Source of the DNA: CBDDEH01 sp965226865
Lineage (GTDB): Bacteria > Chloroflexota > Dehalococcoidia > Lucifugimonadales > JAGWBF01
NCBI GenBank assembly: GCA_965226865.1
Contig: CBDDEH010000001.1
Location: 1-46,133 of the forward strand
DNA: 46,133 nt
Reading direction: 5' to 3'
Of this stretch, positions 1 to 7,795 are shown piece by piece. The notes under the pieces are model-generated. The model had not been told where the DNA came from. It worked only from the letters and a program-made list of their open reading frames with translations, and made no database searches. Made by a program: the position numbers and the translations under genes. How positions within the stretch are numbered: the first letter of the stretch is position 1; every line of letters starts with the position of its first letter.

Positions 1-296
1 GGGTTCAGGTCAGGGGTGACCGTCAGGAAGACGCTATTTTTGGCCCCGGCGAAGTGCTGGGCACCGGTCACCGTGAAGCCTGCCACAGTGAACTCGCTGC
101 CATTGGGATTTACGGACAGGCCGTCAATCGTCTCGCTGAAGTCCACTCTGATACTGACTGTACGGTCGCCGGAGGCGACGTTCACTTCGTCCGGACTGAC
201 GACTGGCTTGTCAGTTGCCACAGTTCCGATGTCGTCAGCATCGTGGGCCGCACCTACGACCATAACCCAGACCAAGCTCAATGAAAACAAGGCCAC
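1..296 (-). CDS. Secreted Ig-like domain protein, 3' part outside window
   Basis: An open frame runs off the left edge on the minus strand and has no stop inside the window. It begins with a hydrophobic signal-peptide-like stretch (LVALFSLSLVWVMVVGAA), then an acidic linker (HDADDIGTVATDKPVVSPDEV) and a beta-rich segment containing VRVDFSE-like, FTVAGFTVTGAQ and VFLTVTP strands. That pattern is typical of bacterial Ig-like or SwmB-type adhesin repeats. I placed the start at a GTG (position 296). A TGA lies in frame upstream at about position 349, and the stretch between reads FFRSLLVALF without an ATG, so the true start may be non-standard or lost to a frameshift. An ATG at 263 would remove most of the signal peptide. 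The role is inferred to be cell-surface or extracellular; the exact family is not certain. Confidence 0.6.
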   Translation of the reverse strand, partial: MALFSLSLVWVMVVGAAHDADDIGTVATDKPVVSPDEVNVASGDRTVSIRVDFSETIDGLSVNPNGSEFTVAGFTVTGAQHFAGAKNSVFLTVTPDLN

Positions 297-819
297 TAGC
301 AGGCTGCGGAAAAAGGGGGTCTCTGTGAAACTGCCCTGTAGATGGTCTCAGGAACACGACGACGTCCGGCCATAACGGGTCATTAGGTCACGACTACATC
401 AATACTCTTGGTGATTATTACGCTTGTCGCTGTCCCCAAGATGAAGTCGACCGGCCCCAATAGTTTTTCAGCAGCCTGCTAGACTTAGTGTGCCTGCTAT
501 CTGAAACCACCGTCGATTGCTTTTCATCGATTGCTCCCTCCTGATGAGTCCTTCTCTAACACAATACCAAGGCCCGCTTGTCTGCCCGATGATGGATATC
601 GGGCCCTGAGACCGAATGGGGAATCCGCGTCAGACGGAACATACGTAAAATAGTGCATATAGGATCCTCGCCTGAATGTATCGCCAATATTCATAGCACC
701 ATATACTTTTGACTGTCAAGGTGGTTGCCCTAGTAATTGTCACCTAAATCGGACAGGCCTACCTGCCCCCCAGACGATAGGCGACGGACGCCCCGCGCCG
801 CCACCCAGTTCCCTTTACT
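297..819. other. Long intergenic region with hairpin and leader
   Basis: No convincing gene is present. On the minus strand it holds a sigma70-like promoter (690-719) and about 390 bases of leader before the secreted protein. A perfect 7-bp hairpin sits at 584-604 (GCCCGAT / ATCGGGC, 7-base loop). A second arm GGCCCG at 571-576 could pair with CGGGCC at 600-605, so two mutually exclusive foldings are possible. I could not match it to a known riboswitch class. Confidence 0.35.
690..719 (-). promoter_or_regulatory. Candidate sigma70 promoter for the secreted protein
   Basis: On the minus strand TTGACA (719-714) is followed after 18 bases by TATGAA (695-690). It points towards the partial secreted protein and away from rho. 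The consensus -35 box is the strongest evidence; the leader it would give is unusually long. Confidence 0.45.
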
Positions 820-859
820 AAAAAAGGCCCAATTCCTTCCAAGGAAACCTTCGGAAGGA
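820..859 (-). terminator. rho: Candidate intrinsic terminator downstream of rho
   Basis: About 140 bases past the rho stop, a long hairpin pairs TCCTTCC plus AAGG with CCTT plus GGAAGGA, with a 3-base loop and a single unpaired base (834-859). On the minus strand it is followed after 8 bases by a run of six T residues (825-820). The offset T-run makes it a weaker terminator than usual, but it lies at the natural end of the pyrG-fsa-rho unit. Confidence 0.5.
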
Positions 860-997
860 TACTAAGAATTAAATCGGTTGTCAAGGGGGTGTACATAGCA
901 GGTTACGAAACCCTTCCCCCGTTCACGAAAAGCGGAGCAACATAGTGTCCTCGATACTTTTCTAAGGACGAACCGTGCGTGGACATATCGTGAAGCA

Positions 998-2284
998 TTA
1001 AGCGTCCTTGGAAAGGTTAGTCAAGAACTCCTGGTTCGTAGCGGTCTTCGAAAGGCGCTCCAGCACCCGCTCAGTGGCATCGGAGTTGTTTAAAGAGTCG
1101 CTGGAAAGTAGCGAGACCATGCGCCTTAGGAGCACGACCTGTTTGAGCGTGGAGTCGTCGAAGAACAGCTCCTCTCGACGGGTCCCGCTGCGTTGGATAT
1201 CTATAGCCGGGAAGTGCCTTCGCTCTGCCAGCCTCCGGTCCAGGTGCAGCTCCATGTTGCCGGTTCCTTTGAATTCCTCGTAGATTACCTCGTCCATACG
1301 GCTTCCGGTATCCACGAGGCAGTTGGCGATTATCGTAAGGCTACCCCCAAATTCGACGTTCCTGGCTGCACCGAAGAACCGTTTGGGTGGGTACAGAGCT
1401 ACCGGGTCTATGCCTCCGGAAAGCGTGCGGCCGCTTGTAGGTGCTGCTAGATTGTATGCCCTCGTGAACCTGGTGATGCTGTCCATTAGGATCACTACGT
1501 CCTTACCGGTCTCCACGAGTCGCTTCGCCCGCTCTAGGGCCAGCTCACCAACCTTGCACTGGTCTTCGACGGATTCATCGAATGTGGAGGCGAACACGTC
1601 GCCTCTTACCGACCGACGCATGTCAGTTACCTCTTCCGGGCGCTCGCCGATCAGCACCACCATGAGTTCGGCATCGGGCACGCTGCTAATGACCCCGTTG
1701 GCGATGTGCTTTAACACAGTGGTCTTGCCGGCTTTGGGTGGGGATACTATGAGACCTCTCTGCCCCAGGCCGATGGGAGAGAACAGGTCGATCATCCGGG
1801 TCGTGAGGTTCTTTGGGTCGGTCTCGAGCTTGATCTGTTTCTCCGGGAATATGGGAGTCAGGTATTCAAAAGCAGCGCGAGACCGGGCGTTGTCGGGTTC
1901 GAGTCCGTTGACATTTTCAACCCTCACCAGCCCGAAATATCTCTCCCCATCCTTGGGTGGCCTTACTTGTCCCGAGATGGTGTCTCCGGTCCTTAGACCG
2001 AATCGCCTTATCTGAGACTGGGAGATGTACACGTCTCCAGCAGCGGGCCGCAGTCCACCTTGCCTAAGAAAGCCGTAGCCTTCGTGCATGACATCCAGCA
2101 CTCCACTTGCCATTAGGCCCTGTTGCTCGGAGTATGCTTGGAAGATCCGGTTGAGGACGTCCTCCCTTCGGAGGCCTGACAGGGCGGTCCCGTCTTCAAT
2201 CCCCAAGTCTTGAGCGAAAGAAACAAGCTCGTCCTTTGATTTACCGTCCAGTTCTGCGACGTTGAGTGTCTTCTCGGCAGTCAT
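998..2284 (-). CDS. rho: Transcription termination factor Rho
   Basis: Rho is a hexameric RNA-dependent ATPase that binds nascent RNA and releases RNA polymerase. The 428-residue protein has the whole family layout: an N-terminal helical domain (about 1-50), the cold-shock-like RNA-binding domain (about 55-125, with GYGFLR), Walker A SPPKAGKT at 181-188, Walker B VVILMD near 263-268, a Q-loop around 289-298 and the R-loop region KRFFGAARN after it. The length is normal and there is no large insertion of the type seen in actinobacterial Rho. It starts with ATG 43 bases after the stop of the aldolase-like gene and is probably co-transcribed with it and pyrG. Identification is secure. Confidence 0.97.
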   Translation of the reverse strand: MTAEKTLNVAELDGKSKDELVSFAQDLGIEDGTALSGLRREDVLNRIFQAYSEQQGLMASGVLDVMHEGYGFLRQGGLRPAAGDVYISQSQIRRFGLRTGDTISGQVRPPKDGERYFGLVRVENVNGLEPDNARSRAAFEYLTPIFPEKQIKLETDPKNLTTRMIDLFSPIGLGQRGLIVSPPKAGKTTVLKHIANGVISSVPDAELMVVLIGERPEEVTDMRRSVRGDVFASTFDESVEDQCKVGELALERAKRLVETGKDVVILMDSITRFTRAYNLAAPTSGRTLSGGIDPVALYPPKRFFGAARNVEFGGSLTIIANCLVDTGSRMDEVIYEEFKGTGNMELHLDRRLAERRHFPAIDIQRSGTRREELFFDDSTLKQVVLLRRMVSLLSSDSLNNSDATERVLERLSKTATNQEFLTNLSKDA

Positions 2285-2327
2285 AAGTGGCTCCTATGGT
2301 TTGGTAGCGATCTTAAATTCAATTGGC

Positions 2328-2984
2328 TCAGGACGATGCTTTCTTCCAGTCCTGAAGGAATTTGGATTGTCCAACGTCCGTCAAGGGATGATTCATCATC
2401 TGCAAGAGGATCTTGTATGGAACAGTGGAGATGTCGGCCCCGGCTTTGGCCGCCATTACACAGTGCATTGGGTGCCTAATACTGGCCGCCAGCACTTTGG
2501 TCTTTATTTTGTAGCGCTGGAACACTGACACGATGTCCGCGACTACCTCCATCCCGTCGTTGCCGGCGTCATCGAGCCGGCCTACAAATGGGCTGACAGC
2601 CGCCGCTCCTGCCTGGGAACCAAAGAGGGCTTGGTTCACCGAGAAACAGAGGGTCTGGTTGATTCTGATGCCGTCCTTGGCGAGGACTGCCATAGCCTCG
2701 AACCCCGACGGTATGCTCGGAAGTTTGACCCAAGGGTTCGGAATCCAGCCTGCTATATCCCTACCTTCGGTAATCATTCCTTCGACGTCAGTGCTTACCA
2801 CTTCCACGGAAATGGGCCCGTCTATCATGCGGGCTATTTCCTGTACCGCGGACTTATAGTCTGAGGATGTCCCGATCCCTTCCTTGGCCGCGAGGGATGG
2901 GTTGGTAGTTACGCCACGCACCACTCCGAGGCGGGCGCCCGCACTAATTTCATCAATATTGGCTGTGTCCAGGAATAATTCCAT
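2328..2984 (-). CDS. fsa: Fructose-6-phosphate aldolase / TalC-type transaldolase
   Basis: This 218-residue protein belongs to the short transaldolase family (FSA/TalC/MipB), single-domain beta-barrel class I aldolases. The Schiff-base lysine is Lys87 in WVKLPS. Other family blocks are FLDTANIDEI at the N-terminus, GVTTNPSL (24-31), INQTLCFS, SPFVGRLDD and KVLAASIRHP. The related enzymes either transfer a dihydroxyacetone unit in the pentose phosphate pathway or cleave fructose 6-phosphate; sequence reading alone cannot separate the two, so the symbol is tentative. It lies between pyrG and rho, an order reminiscent of the Bacillus pyrG-fba-tal-murA-rho region (from memory), which supports an old conserved neighbourhood. 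Confidence 0.9.
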   Translation of the reverse strand: MELFLDTANIDEISAGARLGVVRGVTTNPSLAAKEGIGTSSDYKSAVQEIARMIDGPISVEVVSTDVEGMITEGRDIAGWIPNPWVKLPSIPSGFEAMAVLAKDGIRINQTLCFSVNQALFGSQAGAAAVSPFVGRLDDAGNDGMEVVADIVSVFQRYKIKTKVLAASIRHPMHCVMAAKAGADISTVPYKILLQMMNHPLTDVGQSKFLQDWKKASS

Positions 2985-3162
2985 ATCAAACTTCCTTCAA
3001 CTGGGTTAAATCATCCTGTGCTAATTGCATACAAGAGAACAAAGATTACATGTTTATGGTGGACCGACTGGCTTGCGCAGATTGATTCATGCTTGTCTTA
3101 TATAGGAGGGGTGTAGGCGAATAGAGAATAGATGGGTGACAGTCGATCCAATAATAGGCAGT

Positions 3163-4806
3163 CTAGTTCATCGATTCCAGAGGGAAAGCTGGCTGGGCGC
3201 CCTCCCTTAAGGTTGCCTTGGCAGCATTGATGAACTCCTTGAAAAGTGGGTGGGGCTGGTCTGGTCTGGACCTGAATTCGGGGTGGAACTGGACTCCGAC
3301 CATAAAGGGATGGTCCTGCAACTCCACTATCTCTACCAGCTTACCGTCTGGCGAGACCCCTCCTGCTAGCAGCCCTGTATTCTCCAGGGCCTCGCGATAA
3401 GCGTTGTTTAGCTCGAAGCGGTGTCTATGACGTTCGTATACAGTATCCTCGGCATAAGCCTTGTGGGCCAGTGTTCCCTCAAGCATCCGGCAGGGGTAGG
3501 AGCCCAGGCGCATCGTGCCGCCCATGTCCACTACGTCCCGTTGCTCGGGCATTATATCGATGATTGGGTGGGGGGTATCAGGGTCTAGCTCCGACGAGTT
3601 GGCGTTCTCTAATCCCAGTACGTTCCTTGCGTGTTCTACTACGAGCACTTGGAGGCCCAGGCACAGACCCAGGTAGGGGATCTGGTTCTGGCGTGCATAC
3701 CGGGCCGTTTGTATCATCCCCTCCACCCCGCGGGGTCCGAATCCGCCCGGCACGACAATACCGCACGCACTTTTCAAGAAGGGGTCGGGCCCATCCCTCT
3801 CGATCTCCTCGGAATGGATCCACTGGATGTCTATGTCGCGGTCGTGAAAAAGACCGGCATGTTTAAGGGCTTCCTTCACAGAGATGTACGAGTCGGGTAG
3901 CTCTACGTACTTGCCGACCAACGCGATCGCCAGCTTTTCTTTCGGTTGGTTCATGTGTTCGACCATGGTGGCCCATTCAGTCAGGTCTTTGCCGTAGTCG
4001 GTAAGCCCGAGGGACCGCACCAACAAGTCCCCCAGATCGTACTCTTCCAGGATAAGCGGCACTTCGTAAACCCCTGGTACGGTGATCAATGGGATCACAG
4101 CTTCCTTGGGTACATCACAGAAGAGGGAGATCTTGTCCTTGATGGATGGAGGGATCGGGGAGTCACTTCGACAGATGATCGCATCCGGTTGGATTCCTAT
4201 GCTCCGGAGCTCTTTTACGCTGTGCTGAGTTGGTTTCGTTTTAAGCTCGCCGGTTGCCGACATGTAGGGCAACAGTGTGATGTGGATGTAGAAAACGTTG
4301 TCCCTTCCCACTTCGTTCCGCATTTGGCGGATAGCTTCCAAGAACGGAAGGCCCTCGATGTCCCCTACCGTCCCACCTACTTCTACTACGATCACATCCG
4401 CATCCGTCTCTTCTGCCAGTTCATAGATGCGGGCTTTTATCTCGTTTGTAACGTGTGGGACCGCCTGGATGGTCCCCCCCAGGAAGTCCCCTTTCCGCTC
4501 CCTGGCCAGCAGAGTCAGATACAGCTGCCCGGCAGTCAGATTGGATGACCTGGTCAACTCCAGGTCTATGAAACGCTCATAATGGCCCAGGTCCAGGTCG
4601 GTCTCGCCCCCATCCGTGGTGACGAAGACCTCGCCGTGTTGGTAGGGTGACATGGTCCCGGGGTCCACGTTCAGGTAGGGGTCCAGCTTCATGACGGAGA
4701 CAGAGGTCCCTCGCCCTTTGAGGATACGTCCGATAGCGGCGACGCTGATTCCCTTACCGACGGAGCTTACAACTCCACCGGTCACGAAAATATATTTAGC
4801 TCTCAT
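3163..4806 (-). CDS. pyrG: CTP synthase
   Basis: CTP synthase makes CTP from UTP, ATP and glutamine, the last step of pyrimidine nucleotide synthesis. The 547-residue protein has an N-terminal synthetase domain with the P-loop region GGVVSSVGKG (10-19), the KLDPYLNVD block (40-48) and the YQHGEVFVTTDGGETD segment (55-70). The C-terminal class I glutamine amidotransferase domain has the oxyanion segment GGFGPRG, nucleophile Cys382 in LGLCLG, and His508/Glu510 in VQFHPEF. The length is normal. It is the first gene of the pyrG-fsa-rho run and has a strong promoter about 110 bases upstream. The first codons (ATGAGAGCT) are separated from hflC by about 320 bases. Confidence 0.97.
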   Translation of the reverse strand: MRAKYIFVTGGVVSSVGKGISVAAIGRILKGRGTSVSVMKLDPYLNVDPGTMSPYQHGEVFVTTDGGETDLDLGHYERFIDLELTRSSNLTAGQLYLTLLARERKGDFLGGTIQAVPHVTNEIKARIYELAEETDADVIVVEVGGTVGDIEGLPFLEAIRQMRNEVGRDNVFYIHITLLPYMSATGELKTKPTQHSVKELRSIGIQPDAIICRSDSPIPPSIKDKISLFCDVPKEAVIPLITVPGVYEVPLILEEYDLGDLLVRSLGLTDYGKDLTEWATMVEHMNQPKEKLAIALVGKYVELPDSYISVKEALKHAGLFHDRDIDIQWIHSEEIERDGPDPFLKSACGIVVPGGFGPRGVEGMIQTARYARQNQIPYLGLCLGLQVLVVEHARNVLGLENANSSELDPDTPHPIIDIMPEQRDVVDMGGTMRLGSYPCRMLEGTLAHKAYAEDTVYERHRHRFELNNAYREALENTGLLAGGVSPDGKLVEIVELQDHPFMVGVQFHPEFRSRPDQPHPLFKEFINAAKATLREGAQPAFPLESMN

Positions 4807-4921
4807 TTACGAGCAAGCGTGCCTTTACCACGAGAAATGACGGTTGGTAACGGGAAGAACAAAGGGGGCAAATGCGGCGAGGCTGTGGACGGTGCCACCG
4901 CCTTGTAGATTCTTCACCCTG

Positions 4922-4951
4922 ATTATAGGCTGGCATTTTGGCGAGTGTCAA
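4922..4951 (-). promoter_or_regulatory. pyrG: Sigma70-type promoter for pyrG
   Basis: Reading the minus strand, a perfect TTGACA (4951-4946) and a perfect TATAAT (4927-4922) are separated by 18 bases. It predicts a transcript starting near 4914 with a leader of about 108 bases before pyrG. The remainder of the 4807-5124 gap shows no gene; the ORF spanning it has no coding character. Confidence 0.75.
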
Positions 4952-5124
4952 TACCATCCGCATCGCTCCAACGAGAAACCCTTTACGCTTGGACGAGCCG
5001 GAAGGCGAGCGCAAGCGATATGAAGGCTCTGCGATACTATTCATAGAAGACCTGGGATGTTTCTAGGTAAGATCGCTGGGAGTACTCAAGGATTGGGGAT
5101 GGGTCCCTTTCCCCCGTCCAATTC

Positions 5125-6072
5125 CTACTGACTGGAGTCTTGGTTGCCCCCCGGGTTTTGCAAGAACTGGAATAGCTCCGCCTCAGAGGAGAGCACTAAG
5201 GTCGTGTTTGTGGCCAGGAACTTCTTGTACGCATCGAGGCTCCTGACAAAGGAGTAAAACTCCGGGTCTTTCTCCAGAGCCTCGGCGAATATCTTGATGG
5301 CTTCGGCATCACCCGATCCGCGAAGGATATTGCTGTCCCGTTCGGCTTTGGCCAAGAGGATAGTCCTGTCTTTGTTTGCGGCGGCGCGAATCTTGACGGC
5401 TTCCTCATCGCCCTCAGCGCGGAACTGATTAGAGATGCGTATCCGCTCGGCACGCATCCGGTTGTAAATGTTCTCGAGTGCTTCTTCGGGGAACTCGGCC
5501 CGCTTTATCCGAACGTCCTTTATCTCTATCCCAAAGTCATTCTCTTCCGGCCCTACAGCCCTGGCGGATACCGCGAACACCCTGTCCAATATCTCCTGCC
5601 GGGTGTTGGTCGCGACTATATTCCTCTCTCCGCCCTCCTCTTCCTCTATCCGGGCGCCGATCACATCCTGGGTGGTGCTTCTGGCGATTTCATCCCTGAG
5701 GGCCGGTTCGACTATCCTCTGTATCCGGTCTTCGGCTTCGGCAAGATTTCCCATCTTTTCGAAGAATTTTCTTGCGTCAGTTATTTGATAGCGGGCATAA
5801 GCGTCAATAATCAGGTTTTGTTTGTCTACGTCACGGAACCCGGCTGGAGGTATGTCTACTCGAAGGAGTCTCTTGTCGAATTGATTTACCGAATCAATAA
5901 AGGGTACCTTGACTTTCAGCCCAGACTGGGTATGGACTGTCTGGATTTTTCCGAAGCGTGTCACCACCACCAGTTGCGTTTCATCTACTGTATAAAGGGC
6001 GCCCTGGCTTCCGGGCCCAAGAAATACGAGCACCAGGATTATCGCCACAACAACTGCTACTGCCGTCTTCAT
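5125..6072 (-). CDS. hflC: HflC, FtsH protease modulator
   Basis: HflC is a membrane-anchored SPFH/prohibitin-family protein that assembles with HflK into a large periplasmic cage around FtsH and restrains its proteolysis. The 315-residue protein starts with a single membrane anchor (residues 3-22, AVAVVVAIILVLVFLG), followed by the SPFH domain (about 25-200) with VVTRFGKIQTV and IIDAYARYQI, then a helical stretch rich in Ala, Glu and Arg (EDRIQRIVEPALRDEIAR; AEGDEEAVKIRAAANKDR) and the conserved DPEFYSFVRSLDAY block near 275. It lies 26 bases behind hflK on the same strand, so the pair is almost surely one transcript. Normal length for the family. Confidence 0.93.
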   Translation of the reverse strand: MKTAVAVVVAIILVLVFLGPGSQGALYTVDETQLVVVTRFGKIQTVHTQSGLKVKVPFIDSVNQFDKRLLRVDIPPAGFRDVDKQNLIIDAYARYQITDARKFFEKMGNLAEAEDRIQRIVEPALRDEIARSTTQDVIGARIEEEEGGERNIVATNTRQEILDRVFAVSARAVGPEENDFGIEIKDVRIKRAEFPEEALENIYNRMRAERIRISNQFRAEGDEEAVKIRAAANKDRTILLAKAERDSNILRGSGDAEAIKIFAEALEKDPEFYSFVRSLDAYKKFLATNTTLVLSSEAELFQFLQNPGGNQDSSQ

Positions 6073-6098
6073 AAAAACCGACCTAGTCCAGCTCCTTA

Positions 6099-7229
6099 CT
6101 AACTACCCGAGTCCTGTGCGCCCGAGGATGTTCCGGAACCAGAGAGGCCCGGAACTGGCACTATCTGACCACCCGCGTTGAGAATTATCCCCCCCCCGGC
6201 ATCCGGAGAGACCACAATCTTGGTGATATTTGACAGGACCTCTTCAATGGCCTCGAGGTACAATCTCTGACGAGTCACGTCCTTGGATTTCGTATATTCG
6301 GCGAGAATCGCCTCGAATTGCTTTGCCTTTCCTGTGGCCTCGGCGATCCGCTGCTCTCTATAAGCCTCGGCGTCTCTGATGATCTGCTCCGCATCACCCC
6401 GGGCATTGGGAATAATGTTCTGTTCGTAGGCCTTCGCAACTTCTATGCTGGCTTCCCTGTCTTGCCGGGCGCGCCGGACGTCGTCAAAGGCATCCCGCAC
6501 TTGCTCCGGAGCTTTCACGTCCTGAAGCCGGACCTCTGTTATGAATATTCCCGAGTCGTAGCTGTCTAGTATACTTTGAAGCAATACTTGAGTTTCCTGC
6601 TGGACCTCCGTCCTGTTCCCTAGCAAGACATCATCGATGGACCTCTGACCTACTACTAGGCGCAAGGCCGCCTCAGTGGCGTCCTTCAACGTACGTCCTT
6701 CGGGCCGGCCAGGCAGTATGTTTCGGGTCCCTGATGGGATCTGCCCGATTTGCTCTCCGGGGTCAGATACATTGAACAGGAACTTCTCGGGATTCCGTAC
6801 TTGGTACTGGACTACCAACGGCACGTCAACGATGTTCAGGTCACCGGAGATCATCTGACCCTCTTCAAGGATGGTCACCGGAGATACCCCTCCGGCGCTA
6901 CTGAACCCCAACTCCATGCTTCTTATTCGCGTGACGGACTCTACGTTGCGTGTACCGATAGGGGCGGGCCACCACCACTTGAGACCTTCGTCTTCTGTCT
7001 TGCAACATTTGCCAAAGGTGCGTAGGACTCCCTTTTCACCAGGGCTTACGGTGAAAAACCCGGTGGCCAGCCACAATATAAGTGCCAGTCCCACTAGCCC
7101 TAGAGTTATTAAACTGATGGTCCGGTCGGACCCGCCACCCCGCCCCCCAAACCTCGATAGGACAGCCCGAACCTTGTTCAGGATCTGCTCGAGGTCTATT
7201 TCTGGCTCTCTTCTTGGCTGCTGATACAT
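6099..7229 (-). CDS. hflK: HflK, FtsH protease modulator
   Basis: HflK is the partner of HflC in the FtsH-regulating complex. The 376-residue protein has a charged, glycine-containing cytoplasmic N-terminus (1-35), one membrane helix (about 38-58, ISLITLGLVGLALILWLAT), then the SPFH domain starting TVSPGEKGVLRTFGK and containing GLKWWWPAPIG, a helical Glu/Arg/Ala-rich segment (ARRARQDREAS-like; AYREQRIAEATGKAKQFE), and a glycine/serine-rich tail. The family's usual Gly-rich N-terminus is short here. It precedes hflC and follows ftsH, and all three face the same way, so a shared FtsH-HflKC function is supported by context. Confidence 0.93.
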   Translation of the reverse strand: MYQQPRREPEIDLEQILNKVRAVLSRFGGRGGGSDRTISLITLGLVGLALILWLATGFFTVSPGEKGVLRTFGKCCKTEDEGLKWWWPAPIGTRNVESVTRIRSMELGFSSAGGVSPVTILEEGQMISGDLNIVDVPLVVQYQVRNPEKFLFNVSDPGEQIGQIPSGTRNILPGRPEGRTLKDATEAALRLVVGQRSIDDVLLGNRTEVQQETQVLLQSILDSYDSGIFITEVRLQDVKAPEQVRDAFDDVRRARQDREASIEVAKAYEQNIIPNARGDAEQIIRDAEAYREQRIAEATGKAKQFEAILAEYTKSKDVTRQRLYLEAIEEVLSNITKIVVSPDAGGGIILNAGGQIVPVPGLSGSGTSSGAQDSGS

Positions 7230-7308
7230 TTGTTTGGCTTGTGTTGGCCTTTGACTGGTCTACTTCGCCTCTCGAAGAACAATCAATTTTACCACGAAAG
7301 TAGCGACT

Positions 7309-7338
7309 ATTATATGGCCAAGGCCCCACATTGGAACA
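7309..7338 (-). promoter_or_regulatory. hflK: Weak candidate promoter for hflK
   Basis: A perfect TATAAT lies on the minus strand at 7314-7309, about 80 bases before hflK. The -35 region (near 7337-7332, GTTCCA) is poor, so this is only a -10 match. It would let hflKC be transcribed apart from ftsH. Confidence 0.3.
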
Positions 7339-7453
7339 GAAATAGCGAGCATGCCCCCTTACTTTCCATTGTTTAGACCTGGATCACAAGGACAATAGTG
7401 TAAGATATATGGCGCACAGGGAATTGGGAGAGGAGAGCAACGGAGGTCCGGGG

Positions 7454-7717
7454 ATGGCTGAATACGGCCTGAACGTCAAACAAGGGGACGGTGTAACGCG
7501 TCTTCAGGTGAGTTGCATGCACCAAAGCGGGCTGGTCTACATGGTGCCGGCTGAGAAAAGCTGGGTCTGCTCACAGGAATATATGCCTGCTCACGCCCTG
7601 GCTGGATTTCTCACGGAGTTAATGGAACTGCGAGACCCCCGTGTCAAGGAATTGACGCAAAGATGGGGTATCTATTTTCGCCAACTTCCTCTGGAGGAGG
7701 AGCTGGCCGAGACGTAG
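7454..7717 (+). CDS. Small protein of unknown function
   Basis: An 87-residue protein between hflK and ftsH but on the opposite strand. I chose the ATG at 7454 because GGAGG (7442-7446) lies 7 bases upstream; a longer frame from 7409 would add 15 residues and has no good ribosome site. The sequence looks like a folded small protein: a beta-like first half (VTRLQVSCMHQSGLVYMVPAEKSWVC) and a helical second half (PAHALAGFLTELMELRDPRVKELTQ). There are two cysteines but no metal motif, no signal peptide and no membrane segment. I do not recognise the family. The placement inside the ftsH-hflKC group suggests insertion between genes that are normally close. Confidence 0.55.
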   Translation: MAEYGLNVKQGDGVTRLQVSCMHQSGLVYMVPAEKSWVCSQEYMPAHALAGFLTELMELRDPRVKELTQRWGIYFRQLPLEEELAET

Positions 7718-7795
7718 GTTCCAGCGGGACTTGGTGGACCGGAATGAGCATGTTGGGAAAGTGACCGGTACCGGACCCGACGGGTAATCGTACGC

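Noticed and set aside
1323..2015. 230-residue ORF on the plus strand opposite rho
   Set aside because: It lies wholly inside rho on the other strand and shows no domain pattern; the rho protein is unambiguous.
3564..3866. Two overlapping ORFs opposite and across pyrG
   Set aside because: Composition is a shadow of the pyrG codons (Pro/Arg/Gly-rich) with no family motif.
4796..5044. 82-residue ORF between pyrG and hflC
   Set aside because: It overlaps the pyrG start and covers the pyrG promoter; basic, low-information sequence.
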